A DNA stretch of 64,000 nucleotides from positions 124,001 through 188,000 of the forward strand of contig DILT01000012.1 in NCBI GenBank assembly GCA_002425185.1. Direction: 5' to 3'. Of this stretch, positions 9,542 to 18,139 are shown in pieces. The stretch's first letter is position 1; each line of letters starts with the position of its first letter. This DNA comes from Flammeovirgaceae bacterium UBA5585. Its GTDB lineage: Bacteria; Bacteroidota; Bacteroidia; Cytophagales; Cyclobacteriaceae. A program made the position numbers and the translations under genes. Under the pieces are notes generated by a model, which saw only the letters and a list, made by a program, of their open reading frames with translations, searched no databases and was not told the DNA's origin.

Positions 9542-9922
9542 CTAAATGATGAGTACCCGGTTGGTTAGATAGATCGGAGTTTTATACCGGATAACAGAAA
9601 GCTGCTTGTTGTAAGCAACTGGTTTCTTTAATCCATCCCCGGGATATTGTTGTTCGCCAGGCAGATCTATAACTATGCCGTCTGACCCATGCTTGAAAGT
9701 GATGGTGGGGCTGGTATTGTCGTAAGCGGAGTTGATTTTAGCTAACGTGGAAAAATGCTTGCAGCATTCCTTTTCAAGCTCATCAGTTGAGCAGCAATTT
9801 TCAACGGATTTCAAGAGGGCAATTCCATCAAGAGAACCATTACAGTAGCGGTAGCTGACAAGCAAACCCGTGCTGAATGGAATGTAGAGAATGAGTAATC
9901 CTATGGATAAAAGCTTTTTCAT
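9542..9922 (-). CDS. HYC_CC_PP-like small Cys-rich exported protein
   Basis: A 126-residue protein with an N-terminal hydrophobic signal or anchor, YRYCNGSL, then two Cys pairs (ENCCS and KECCK), a strand-rich middle and a hydrophobic C-terminus YLTNRVLII. The order (aromatic-x-C, CC, short C-terminal hydrophobic tail) matches the Bacteroidetes HYC_CC_PP-like proteins. Four clearer relatives occur at 14588, 22799, 32854 and 38256. The function of the family is unknown; the paired Cys and the surrounding genes point to copper or soft-metal binding. Two 21-base-spaced direct repeats lie upstream. Confidence 0.65.
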   Translation of the reverse strand: MKKLLSIGLLILYIPFSTGLLVSYRYCNGSLDGIALLKSVENCCSTDELEKECCKHFSTLAKINSAYDNTSPTITFKHGSDGIVIDLPGEQQYPGDGLKKPVAYNKQLSVIRYKTPIYLTNRVLII

Positions 9923-9952
9923 GCAGGAACTCTAATGCTAAAACGTTTTCGA

Positions 9953-10012
9953 CTACTTCCCGGTTTTCTACTTCCCGGTGAAAAACTTACAATTAATGAT
10001 GAAAAACTTACA
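9953..10012. promoter_or_regulatory. tandem direct repeats, candidate operator
   Basis: Two copies of CTACTTCCCGGT lie at 9953-9964 and 9968-9979 (15-base period). Two copies of TGAAAAACTTACA lie at 9979-9991 and 10000-10012 (21-base period, two helical turns). They sit 30-90 bases upstream of the start of the Cys-rich gene at 9922. A 21-base direct-repeat spacing is the classic layout for AraC-family dimers, and three AraC-type regulators are encoded in the window. Binding is an inference. Confidence 0.5.
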
Positions 10013-10104
10013 GAATTTCTATTTTCAGTGAAGGTTGAAAAAGCCTTGCCTTTCAAAAAAACTATTCAGTTTCCGGTGATGGTTTTCCATTAAGCCAGAC
10101 TAAC

Positions 10105-10458
10105 CTAAACGATAATGTCTCTCATTTCTGAGTTTCGCTTCGGCTCCTTTTTAACAGGTCTTGCCATTTTATGCACACCTTTTGAAATTGTCCAAATAGG
10201 GTATCCCGTGGAAATCATATTCCCAGGTTGAAATTCCTTTTTAAAATGGTTACTCGCCAACTGCACATCTTTCGATATCGTTACTGCCGGATAACCAACG
10301 GATGCTATAGTGAGCAATTGCTCATTCGTGAGCCAGGCCCTATTGCTAAACTTCTGAACTTCCTTTGAAACAGGCCGCTGGCTGCTTTGCGCGTTTGTGG
10401 CGAATGTCAGCAATGAGAAAATGCCGACAAATATTACTGCTTTACTTTTTGCTTTCAT
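10105..10458 (-). CDS. small secreted protein with ISK-x-V-Q repeats (paralogue)
   Basis: The ATG at 10458 gives a signal peptide ending in TNAQ. The mature part has three units like those of the 9097 protein: RPVSKEVQKFSNRAWL, GYPAVTISKDVQ and GYPIWTISKGVH. The stretch VSKEVQKFSN is nearly identical in both, so the pair arose by duplication. The C-terminus is basic and lacks Cys. Function unknown; the repeats look structural or interaction-mediating. Confidence 0.7.
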   Translation of the reverse strand: MKAKSKAVIFVGIFSLLTFATNAQSSQRPVSKEVQKFSNRAWLTNEQLLTIASVGYPAVTISKDVQLASNHFKKEFQPGNMISTGYPIWTISKGVHKMARPVKKEPKRNSEMRDIIV

Positions 10459-10909
10459 GATTGAAATTTTTTTAAAGTGGCAAAACTGAATTACACAAAT
10501 CATAATCAAAAGTGCGGACTTGATAGAACTGGTCTCATGATGTCCGTCAGAGAGCGTTATGACTTTTTGCAGAAAGTCAATCTCCATTAAAAACAAGTTG
10601 CAATTACCTCTGGTTTCGCTTATGCCAGATAGTTGATCTTTTGATCTGCCAATAAAATATAACTCTTTACCAAAATTGTATTAAACATGGGCCTATATGG
10701 AGCTATTGATAACGGAATTTTCAAATAGCGCCTGGCAACCATCATGGTTGGAAAGTTGTATAGGCTAAGGAGAAAGATGCTGGGGGCAAATAATAACTCC
10801 CCACTTCATTTTTGCATCGGGGAATTGCCAATCCTTTATCACTTAAAGAAAATTTGACGTTTGGCTATGTATAAATTAAACATCTGACAAGTTCTTTCAA
10901 AAGACCGTT
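10459..10909. other. intergenic region with nested inverted repeats
   Basis: I see no convincing gene. The region holds a divergent promoter space and a nested dyad. GCCTATA (10691-10697) pairs with TATAGGC (10759-10765). Inside it CAACCAT (10736-10742) pairs with ATGGTTG (10744-10750) around a single base. It could form a hairpin in RNA or serve as a protein-binding site for either flanking gene. Confidence 0.4.
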
Positions 10910-12160
10910 ATGGAACAGGACGAGGATAATTTAGAGAACTTTTTTAGAAAGGCTCTTAGATCATCTGACATTGATTTCAATGAAGATGATTGGGCCGCGC
11001 TCGAGAAAAGATTGGAAGCCGAATCATCCCGGCTATCAACAATTCGAGTAAAACGTTTTGGGAAAATAATATCGGCTTTCATCTCAATATCAATTGTATT
11101 CTTTCTTGTTTTAGTAGCTATTAAGGACAACCCGGGAGAGCGTCACAATGATCTTGGAAAAAAATCTTTTAATGATTCATTAAAAAACGATAGTGAAGAA
11201 TCAACTAAAGCACCAGCCATCGCAAAAATCCATGAGGAGACCTTAGATAGAATTATATATGAAAACGAAAAGTCGCTTCCGGAAATAAAAGAAACAAATG
11301 AAATGACAACCTCCGCTGATGAAAAAATGTTTTCTGATGCTGCACTCGTTGAAAAGCCAGACGCGAATTCAGGCGATAATGGTGACTCATTGAAAATTAC
11401 ATCGACTCAAAACAAGATGAATGGCAAAATGCCAGGCGTTTGCTTGTTGGAGAAACCATTCAAGGAACTAATTCCGATTCTTGAGTCACCTGATTTCGAA
11501 AACAAATATGTAAAGGATTCCATTCTATTTGATCAGGGAACACCTTCTATCCACAAGAAGCGACTTATCAGCAACAGGTTCAGTCTTCTTCTCTATGTTG
11601 CGCCCGATTTTAGTAACATTACTCCGGACCAATTTACTTCTCCTGGTATGACTTTCGGAATAGTGGCCCGCTATCGCGTTAGCAACACATTAAGTTTTTC
11701 GACAGGCATCCTTAAGAGCAACAAGAAATACATAAGTGATGGCAAGGATTATCAACTTGCCGAGAACTATTGGAAGTATAATACAAATGGCATGATGCCG
11801 GAAACGATATACGGCTCATGCAGCGTCCTGGAAATACCAGCCGCAATTCAATTTACAGTTTCCGAAACAGCGATGGCCAGATTCTTCGCCTCTTCAGGCT
11901 TTTCAAGCTATATCATTCTTGATGAGTCTTATCGTTATCACTTTGATCAACCCAATCCCGGAGCAAAAGAAGGATGGTATACTAACAAAAACAGCAGTTA
12001 TATCTTTAAAGTAGTAACCATCTCAATGGGTTATGAACGAAACATCCTTTCTAAATTTTCTATTGGCGTAGAGCCATATGTGAAGATCCCTTTGGAGGGA
12101 ATTGGTTGGCCTAATGTAAGGTTAATCAGCGCAGGGGTAGCAGTTACTGCGGGTTACTAA
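10910..12160 (+). CDS. membrane-anchored protein with C-terminal beta-barrel-like domain
   Basis: A 416-residue protein. Residues 1-45 carry FFRKALRSSDIDFNEDDWAALEKRLEA, a cytoplasmic motif also seen at the start of the 27200 protein and typical of Bacteroidetes anti-sigma-like or barrel genes. One transmembrane helix follows (IISAFISISIVFFLVLVAI, about 48-66). A low-complexity polar linker runs to about residue 200. The last about 190 residues look like an outer-membrane beta-barrel with alternating aromatic strands (LLLYVAPDFSNITPDQF ... ISAGVAVTAGY). No specific function can be given. Confidence 0.6.
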   Translation: MEQDEDNLENFFRKALRSSDIDFNEDDWAALEKRLEAESSRLSTIRVKRFGKIISAFISISIVFFLVLVAIKDNPGERHNDLGKKSFNDSLKNDSEESTKAPAIAKIHEETLDRIIYENEKSLPEIKETNEMTTSADEKMFSDAALVEKPDANSGDNGDSLKITSTQNKMNGKMPGVCLLEKPFKELIPILESPDFENKYVKDSILFDQGTPSIHKKRLISNRFSLLLYVAPDFSNITPDQFTSPGMTFGIVARYRVSNTLSFSTGILKSNKKYISDGKDYQLAENYWKYNTNGMMPETIYGSCSVLEIPAAIQFTVSETAMARFFASSGFSSYIILDESYRYHFDQPNPGAKEGWYTNKNSSYIFKVVTISMGYERNILSKFSIGVEPYVKIPLEGIGWPNVRLISAGVAVTAGY

Positions 12161-12180
12161 ATGCTTAACCAAAGATAATG

Positions 12181-13860
12181 TTACTCGTGCAGCCGCTGTA
12201 AGATCACGAATTGAAGTGGTCTCAATTTTAATTGGATATAATTGACTTGCCTGTCCACGGTGCTGTGAATAGGAAGCGTTCCGGAATCACCGTAGAGAAA
12301 TCCAAAAGCTCTGCTGCCATTCAACTCTACCTGTATGTATTCGGTTTTAAATTTAGTAGCCGATATGTTGTAGGCCACGATAATTTCATCATCGAAGAGA
12401 ATGCGTGAAAATGCCAAGAGACACTCTTTGCATTCAGGCAAATGGAAATGAAGCCCATCCGTAGAGACCGGCCTGATTTGCATACGCCCGAATTTTAAAA
12501 CCTTGTTTTGCTTTCGCAAACGGGCTATTTGCGCGATGCTTTTATACAGGTGTGAATCTTTATTTAAAGCATTGGTATGTTCATCTTCCAGGCTGAACAT
12601 GACTTCCCGGACGAACCAGTCGCCCTCACCCGAACCATCAAAACCCTGTTCGGTGCCGTAGTAGATGCAAGGTGTACCCAATGCGCAGAGCAAAAATCCA
12701 ATACCGGCAATGATCTGTTCATTGTTAGCATCTTTACCAAAACGGTGCTTGATGGTTTGCCCAACCTGGTCGTGGTTATCAAGAAAAGTCACAAGAAATT
12801 CTCCGAACTCGCCACGGTTAAGGGCATGCTGCCTCAATGACTCATAGCGCTCGATCAGCCGCTCCGGTGACGCCTTGCCTAATATTACATCGGGAAGAAT
12901 GTGATGCAACGGAAAATCTAAAACTGAATTAAGACCGTAATAAATAGTTTTGTCATTTACCGCCACGGGTGTCTTGGGACCAATATAGTTATTGTACAAA
13001 TTCTCCGGGCCTACCAATTCACCGAAAAAGAAGAAATTCTTCTTGCCCAGCTTGTACGAATATTCCCGTACTGATGAGCAAAACCGGCTAATCGCTATTT
13101 CACTCATATGTTTCACCGCATCGAATCGGAATCCGTCCACATCCACTTCGCGTATCCAGTAGCAATGAATCTTAACCAGCAGTTCCTGCAGCCATAACGA
13201 TTGTGGAGAGTCGTTCAGCAAAAAAGTTTTTAAATCACAAAAGTCTCCATCACGTGTTTCAGGTGCGGCATCGTAGTTTCTGATTCTACCTTTCCGGGCA
13301 TACAATTCCGGGTTTCTCAATTCAGTTGGAACTGGTCGGTCTTCGTATCGCCAGCCGCCAAAGGGAAACACGGTTCCGTTATAATAGTAGTATGGCACAT
13401 CCTCCGGGTAAAACCAGTTGTCTCCGGAATGATGCAGAACAATATCCAGGAATACGCGCATGTCGAGCGCATGGGCTTTGTTCACCAGTTCTTCAACGTC
13501 TTGTTTGGTTCCAAAGCGTTTATCTACTTCAAGGTAATTCCGAATAGCATATCCGTGATATGACTGCGGGTTGTTTTCAAACAGCGGACTTAACCACAGA
13601 GCAGTGCAACCCAGGTCATGGATGTAATCGAGGTGATCAATTATGCCGCGAATGGTTCCGCCACAAGTTTGTTGCAATTGCTCGGCCTTGCCAAAACCCG
13701 GTTGTCGGTCAGTGCTGTTTTGTGGTTTACGATTACGACTGTCGTGAAAGCGGTCTATCAAAAGAAAATAGATAAATTCTTCCCGCCACTCGCGATGACA
13801 GTTTTGCCAGTATCGCTTACTTTGTTTCTGCTGCAAATTTATCTCCTGAATAGATGTCAT
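12181..13860 (-). CDS. GH13 alpha-amylase-family glycoside hydrolase
   Basis: A cytoplasmic TIM-barrel enzyme acting on alpha-glucans; no signal peptide is visible. The conserved GH13 regions are present: region I (VFLDIVLHHSGD), region II with the nucleophile Asp in GFRFDAVKH (about 242-250), the acid/base Glu in FFGELVG (about 278) and region IV LDNHDQ (about 359). ALGTPCIYYGTEQGFDG fits the later barrel strand. Product range (maltodextrin hydrolysis or trehalose-type chemistry) cannot be set. Together with GH57 and GT4 genes nearby it suggests a storage alpha-glucan pathway. Confidence 0.9.
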   Translation of the reverse strand: MTSIQEINLQQKQSKRYWQNCHREWREEFIYFLLIDRFHDSRNRKPQNSTDRQPGFGKAEQLQQTCGGTIRGIIDHLDYIHDLGCTALWLSPLFENNPQSYHGYAIRNYLEVDKRFGTKQDVEELVNKAHALDMRVFLDIVLHHSGDNWFYPEDVPYYYYNGTVFPFGGWRYEDRPVPTELRNPELYARKGRIRNYDAAPETRDGDFCDLKTFLLNDSPQSLWLQELLVKIHCYWIREVDVDGFRFDAVKHMSEIAISRFCSSVREYSYKLGKKNFFFFGELVGPENLYNNYIGPKTPVAVNDKTIYYGLNSVLDFPLHHILPDVILGKASPERLIERYESLRQHALNRGEFGEFLVTFLDNHDQVGQTIKHRFGKDANNEQIIAGIGFLLCALGTPCIYYGTEQGFDGSGEGDWFVREVMFSLEDEHTNALNKDSHLYKSIAQIARLRKQNKVLKFGRMQIRPVSTDGLHFHLPECKECLLAFSRILFDDEIIVAYNISATKFKTEYIQVELNGSRAFGFLYGDSGTLPIHSTVDRQVNYIQLKLRPLQFVILQRLHE

Positions 13861-13879
13861 AAGATTGAAGTTAAGAGTG

Positions 13880-14482
13880 CTATGCAGCTATAGCCCGGTT
13901 ACCAAAAACATCCAGTGATCTCGGATAGGACCTACTCAAGACTCCGAGAGATGCCTTGAATTCCGAAACGGATAATCCCGTTACCTTTTTGAACTGGTTC
14001 GACAAGTGCTGAACATTTGAATAGCCCAGCCGATATGCAATCTCACTTACTGTCAGTTCACCTTCTCGAAGCAAGCGTTTTACCCTTTCAACCTTCTGAT
14101 TGATGACATACGATTCAATGGTGGTGTTTTCATTTTTACTGAAAAGCTTGGTCAGGCTGAAGTAATTCCTGGCAAGCTGATCGGCAAGGTATTCGGAAAG
14201 CTTGCTTAGCTTTTTGCCGTTCTCAACTTCGTTGAGGTACTTTATAATTTCGACTTTAATTTCCTCTATTGTGGCTTCCGTTTTGTCATGCACGATTTGA
14301 AGCCCTACCTCATTCAATTTTTTTTCAAGTAACGGCAAAACCGATTCATAGGGAGCTGAGAAGATAACATATCCTAATTCGACTCTGTTTGGAGAAACAT
14401 TCAATTGCTGGAGAACTTGCTGCACATAAACGATGCAACGCTCACAGACCATGTTCTTTATGTGAAGTTCATAAGTTTTCAT
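13880..14482 (-). CDS. HMA-like domain fused to AraC-type HTH regulator
   Basis: The start at 14482 begins MKTYELHIKNMVCERC, giving 200 residues. Residues 1-70 resemble an HMA metal-binding fold with MxCxxC (C13, C16) and the typical second half (EKKLNEVGLQIVHDKTEA). Residues about 95-190 are an AraC helix-turn-helix pair (ESYVINQKVERVKRLLREGELTVSEIAYRLGYSNVQHLSNQFKKVTGLSVSEFK). The architecture implies a one-component sensor binding Cu, Ag, Zn or Hg through the Cys pair. Two paralogues lie at 18140 and 23513. The SFLI-type Cys/His-rich gene sits directly upstream on the same strand. Confidence 0.85.
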   Translation of the reverse strand: MKTYELHIKNMVCERCIVYVQQVLQQLNVSPNRVELGYVIFSAPYESVLPLLEKKLNEVGLQIVHDKTEATIEEIKVEIIKYLNEVENGKKLSKLSEYLADQLARNYFSLTKLFSKNENTTIESYVINQKVERVKRLLREGELTVSEIAYRLGYSNVQHLSNQFKKVTGLSVSEFKASLGVLSRSYPRSLDVFGNRAIAA

Positions 14483-14556
14483 AACTGATTCTTCCTGAAT
14501 TATTAATAAATGGTTAAACACAATAAGAAGCAGCGGCAATAAAATCATTGGCTGCC

Positions 14557-14575
14557 AGCACACCCGGTGTGTGCT
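14557..14575. promoter_or_regulatory. small hairpin between SFLI gene and HMA-AraC gene
   Basis: AGCACAC (14557-14563) and GTGTGCT (14569-14575) are perfect 7-base arms around a 5-base loop. It lies in the 105-base space between the two minus-strand genes, where a partial terminator or processing site could set the ratio of the two products. There is no T run. Confidence 0.4.
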
Positions 14576-14587
14576 CAGGAAGAAATA

Positions 14588-15103
14588 TCAGATTAGAAAT
14601 GAACTAAGTTGTATTCGCAGGCGAATGCCGCCAAGGTTAGGAAAAATCTTGGGTGGAACCTGCACCAGGTTAGTGTAGTTATCTGCTATTAAAATAGTCT
14701 GGTTATAAGTCCAGTGAAGAAGAATAAACCCTTGCAGAGGTATTTCAAAAATCTGCTCATCGCTGTTTTTAAATAATGATTTGAAAAGCAGACTTGTCAT
14801 ATCCTCGCAGCAGTCGTCTTTTTCAGAAGAGGAGGTGCTTTGAGAATGGGTGGTCAAGCCCTGAGGGTCTTCAGCCTCATCATGGTGATGATGATTGGAA
14901 TCATGTGAATCACCATGTTGGTGATGTCCACTTTTCGCAATCTCTTTTGGATGGACGACAGATGCGAAATTGCCTTGATTGGTGAACAGTAATGTGCGGC
15001 CAAAACCGCATACAACATCGCAGACAATTACAGTCAGAATAGATGCGGCAAAAATGCATGCAATTACTGCCCGAAAGCGTCTTATGGAAACAAGCGGTGC
15101 CAT
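14588..15103 (-). CDS. His/Cys-rich membrane-anchored protein with SFLI tail (HYC_CC_PP-like)
   Basis: A 171-residue protein. One N-terminal hydrophobic helix (residues about 10-32) is followed by VCDVVCGFG. A His-rich segment (HHQHGDSHDSNHHHHDE) precedes DDCCEDMTSLLFKSL, then VPPKIFP and a C-terminus RIQLSSFLI. The CC-E/N-D-x-T core, a late PP and the SFLI end are shared with the 22799 and 38256 proteins. The His and Cys clusters look suited to binding copper or other soft metals. It is likely co-transcribed with the downstream HMA-AraC regulator. Confidence 0.7.
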   Translation of the reverse strand: MAPLVSIRRFRAVIACIFAASILTVIVCDVVCGFGRTLLFTNQGNFASVVHPKEIAKSGHHQHGDSHDSNHHHHDEAEDPQGLTTHSQSTSSSEKDDCCEDMTSLLFKSLFKNSDEQIFEIPLQGFILLHWTYNQTILIADNYTNLVQVPPKIFPNLGGIRLRIQLSSFLI

Positions 15104-15144
15104 TTACGCACTAAAATATAACTGCATGCCAAAATAAATTATGA

Positions 15145-15452
15145 CTATGGTCTAATGCGAGACTGATATTTATCAGTTTTTGGTGCTATACCGAAAAGAA
15201 AAGTGCACCAGGAAATTCCCAATGCACTTTCAAACAAATTGACCCCTAACCTCTCCTCTCTCAGAATCTTTGTGTGAACCAGTTTCCCTTCAGGCGTGAA
15301 TTTGATCTCCACTCTCTTCCCACCCTTTTCTCTGTAAATATTTCATTGATCTAAATACGCTGAATCCTTTCAAAGAATCTGAAAAAGTCTTGGCAATGGT
15401 TTATACTTATTTGGCTTTCTTTTCTTCACTATTGGTCAGTTCATACTCCGGG
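15145..15452 (-). pseudogene. decayed coding fragments
   Basis: No intact gene fills this stretch, but two coding-like minus-strand pieces are visible. One is open from about 15341 to 15145 and reads VEIKFTPEGKLVHTKILREE, resembling a small secreted PepSY-like product. The other, near 15383-15470, reads TKEALRKYCRNSPEYELTNS and ends at a stop. Neither has a start codon in a sensible place. They look like remnants from deletions next to the LDH fragment. Confidence 0.4.
15162..15177. promoter_or_regulatory. 16-base palindrome upstream of the SFLI gene
   Basis: ACTGATATTTATCAGT has perfect 7-base arms. It lies about 60 bases upstream of the start at 15103 and could be an operator for this gene. 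No second copy was noticed in the window. Confidence 0.4.
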
Positions 15453-15593
15453 CTATTCCGGCAATATTTTCTTAGTGCCTCCTTTGTTAAGATTCAATGA
15501 CTCACCAAGCATAATGAATTCATGCCTGCTTTGATTTGCCTCAGGGAGAACCTGTTTTTCAAACTGATGCGTGCTGTAAACGGCTACTTTCAT
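15453..15593 (-). pseudogene. N-terminal fragment of D-lactate dehydrogenase (2-hydroxyacid dehydrogenase)
   Basis: An ATG at 15593 opens MKVAVYSTHQFEKQVLPEAN, which matches the conserved start of fermentative D-lactate dehydrogenases (MKVAVFST...). The frame stops after 46 residues with no NAD-binding or catalytic part in the flanks, so only the 5' end survives. The fragment overlaps the 3' end of the GH57 gene in another frame, suggesting a deletion that joined the two. Confidence 0.6.
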
Positions 15594-16854
15594 TGATCAG
15601 GATTTTTTGTTCCTCAACCAGTTTTGATTTAAATCCATTTTGCAAAGGTGTTGCCTGGGCCTTCTTCTTCCTGAACTCTTCCAGCCGCGTTTCGAAGTCG
15701 CTCAGCACGTTCATGTAATTGATATACGCCTCATATGGAGAGTTGTAGTGGTTGAAATATTTATGCACATCTCCATCTGCGAAATATTTGGTGCACATGT
15801 AGTAGAAATGATCGCTGGTTTGCAAATACCTCCACTTTCTGATCAGGCCCTCATCATCACAATCGTGCATGACACTACTCAGGCGGTAAAGGCTTTCAAA
15901 AGCATCGCGCTGCAAATCATTGCTCAACCAGGCCGACAGGTCGCGGGCTTCATCGGCCCAGGATATGGGGTATGGGACGGACAACGGGGCAACTGGCTTC
16001 AGCTTCCCGATCACTTCGGAGGGAGTGACAAAACGATAATCTGAATTTTTGAAAACATGATACGGAAGAGCCTTTAAGAATTCGAAAATGCCACTCTCGG
16101 CCCACTGATGTTCGCCAAAGGTTTCATAGTCCATAAACAGGTTGATCATGGGTTCAGCATGGGGCACGGCATTCAGCCAGTGAACAAATTTATCGGCCGT
16201 AAGAGGGCGTTGGTTCCAGTTAGGATCAGAGAAGCGGAAGGCGATATCGTCACTTAATTGATAATTTTTCAGCATCAGGCTAAACTCCGTTTCTTCCGGA
16301 TGATGATACAAGTAGTTGGGACTCCTCCAACCAAGAATGTGATCGGCTCCTTCAGTAAGCATGGCTTTAAAACCAAGTTTACGGGCCATATCTCCAATAT
16401 GATCACTGTAAATCAGTTCAGTGTTGCGAAGAATAACTGGGCGCTGTCCAAATAGTTTATTGATGCGCCTCGTGTGCTCAATCACCTGCCTGCTGAATTC
16501 CTTTTCGCATTTCAATGACGACAACGAATGAGTTGATGTTTCTGCAAGAAATTCAACATGACCGGTGGCAGCGAGTTCCTGAAAGCTTTCAAGCACATCC
16601 GGTGCATACGTTTCGAATTGATCAAGAGCCGTACCCGAAATGGAAAAGCTCACGTTGAAACACCCTCCGGAATTTTTTATCAACGCCAGCAAAAGACTAT
16701 TCGCAGGCCGGTAACATTTTTCGGCCACTTTATTTAAGATAAAGGCGTTATACTGTTCATCAAAATAGTTGTCGTGATGACCAATGTCGAAGAACCGGTA
16801 TCTTCTTAAACGGAATGGCTGATGTACCTGGAAGTATAAACACAAATTACGCAT
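15559..16854 (-). CDS. GH57-family glycoside hydrolase (alpha-amylase/glucan enzyme)
   Basis: The start at 16854 (MRNLCLYFQVHQPFRLRRY) matches the GH57 N-terminus, in which HQP is motif 1; upstream in-frame codons read through the neighbour. Other motifs are AETSTHSL (about 103-110), RNTELIYSD with the likely nucleophile Glu (about 144) and FMDYETFGEHQ with the likely acid Asp (about 239). The enzyme acts on alpha-1,4/1,6-glucans in the cytoplasm. Its start overlaps the stop of the GT4 gene (ATGCGTAA), so translation is coupled. The last residues run into the LDH fragment and may not be native. Confidence 0.9.
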   Translation of the reverse strand: MRNLCLYFQVHQPFRLRRYRFFDIGHHDNYFDEQYNAFILNKVAEKCYRPANSLLLALIKNSGGCFNVSFSISGTALDQFETYAPDVLESFQELAATGHVEFLAETSTHSLSSLKCEKEFSRQVIEHTRRINKLFGQRPVILRNTELIYSDHIGDMARKLGFKAMLTEGADHILGWRSPNYLYHHPEETEFSLMLKNYQLSDDIAFRFSDPNWNQRPLTADKFVHWLNAVPHAEPMINLFMDYETFGEHQWAESGIFEFLKALPYHVFKNSDYRFVTPSEVIGKLKPVAPLSVPYPISWADEARDLSAWLSNDLQRDAFESLYRLSSVMHDCDDEGLIRKWRYLQTSDHFYYMCTKYFADGDVHKYFNHYNSPYEAYINYMNVLSDFETRLEEFRKKKAQATPLQNGFKSKLVEEQKILINESSRLQHASV

Positions 16855-18115
16855 ACTGATATGATTTGTTCGTGATCTGCTGATAAACCTGGATGATCTT
16901 GCCCGCTGCTTCGTCCCAGGTAAAAGATTTGATTTCATTGCTCGCCCCACGGGAAAGCATCCGCGACAACGGCTGGTGAACAAGGACCCCGTACATGGTA
17001 TCGGTCAAAAGTTCCACATCCCAGAAGTCAATCTTGATGGCATGTTTTAAAATCTCTGACACACCCGATTGCTTTGAAATGATAACGGGCACATCGGCTT
17101 GTATGGCTTCCAACGGAGAAATACCGAACGGCTCGGATACAGAGGGCATCACATAGAGATCGGATTGCGAAAGAAGCATATTCACTTCATCACTTTTCAA
17201 AAACCCTGTGAAGTGAAACCGGGAACCGATACCAAACGATGCCACCATGCGGATCATCTCATCAAGCTTGTCTCCGCTTCCGGCCATGACAAAACGCACG
17301 TTGGGAAGCTTCTTCAATATCTGGCTGGCAGCCCGCACAAAATATTCAGGCCCTTTTTGAAAGGTAACGCGACCAAGATAAGTCACGATCTTGTCCTTAA
17401 CCTTTTTCTCCGTCCTTGGCAAAGTCCTGGGTTGAATACCGTTGTGGACTACAGTAATTTTTTGGGAAGGGATACCATATCGGCTCATCAGGATTTGTTT
17501 CGTTAATTCGCTTACCGCAATAACGTGATCCGCTCCCATCATCCCGGTTTGCTCGGCTTTGAAAACGTCTGGATTTATATTTTCACCGGAACGGTCAAAC
17601 TCCGTAGCATGAACATGAACCACCAGTGGTTTGCCGCTCACTTCTTTGGCTGCAAGTCCGGCAGGGAAGGTAAGCCAGTCGTGAGCATGTATGATGTCAG
17701 AAGATAAATCATTGGCGAGTTGGGCAGCAACAGACGCGTAGTTGGCGACCTCTTCAAATAGATCACAACCGTAACATCCGCTGAAGGCAAACCGGTAATT
17801 CTGCTGTTGGTGATGTGAAATTGATTTTTCTTTTTTCTCATGGAATAATTCCGGTCTGACGTAAGGAACAATCCTGGACGATGCCTGGATGTAGGTGAAT
17901 TTCTTTTGATGCTTCAGCATTTGACTACTCACGTCCACACCGCCTGCATCGATTAACCTGAAACCGCCCTGTGTCTCGTCACCCAGAGCTTTTGGCACAA
18001 CAAAGCAGACCTCTGCTTCTTTTTTTAAAAGAGCATTTACTATCCCATGGCAGGCTGTGCCGAGGCCTCCTGAAATGTGAGGCGGAAATTCCCACCCAAA
18101 CATCAGTATCCGCAT
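16847..18115 (-). CDS. GT4/GT5-like glycosyltransferase (glycogen-synthase-like)
   Basis: GT-B fold transferase. I chose the ATG at 18115, giving MRILMFGWEFPPHISGGLGTA, the usual N-terminal donor-loop start of glycogen-synthase-like GT4 enzymes; a TTG seven codons upstream is less likely. The C-terminal half has VTYLGRVTFQKGPEYFVRAA and the retaining-enzyme E-x7-E motif in SEPFGISPLEAIQADVPVI (about 320). With GH57 directly downstream and GH13 nearby it probably makes or remodels an alpha-glucan. Confidence 0.85.
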   Translation of the reverse strand: MRILMFGWEFPPHISGGLGTACHGIVNALLKKEAEVCFVVPKALGDETQGGFRLIDAGGVDVSSQMLKHQKKFTYIQASSRIVPYVRPELFHEKKEKSISHHQQQNYRFAFSGCYGCDLFEEVANYASVAAQLANDLSSDIIHAHDWLTFPAGLAAKEVSGKPLVVHVHATEFDRSGENINPDVFKAEQTGMMGADHVIAVSELTKQILMSRYGIPSQKITVVHNGIQPRTLPRTEKKVKDKIVTYLGRVTFQKGPEYFVRAASQILKKLPNVRFVMAGSGDKLDEMIRMVASFGIGSRFHFTGFLKSDEVNMLLSQSDLYVMPSVSEPFGISPLEAIQADVPVIISKQSGVSEILKHAIKIDFWDVELLTDTMYGVLVHQPLSRMLSRGASNEIKSFTWDEAAGKIIQVYQQITNKSYQYA

Positions 18116-18139
18116 ATCATTTTTTAACTGATTCAATTA

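Noticed and set aside
12577..12847. Plus-strand frames inside the GH13 gene
   Set aside because: They are antisense to a strongly supported enzyme with conserved catalytic motifs.
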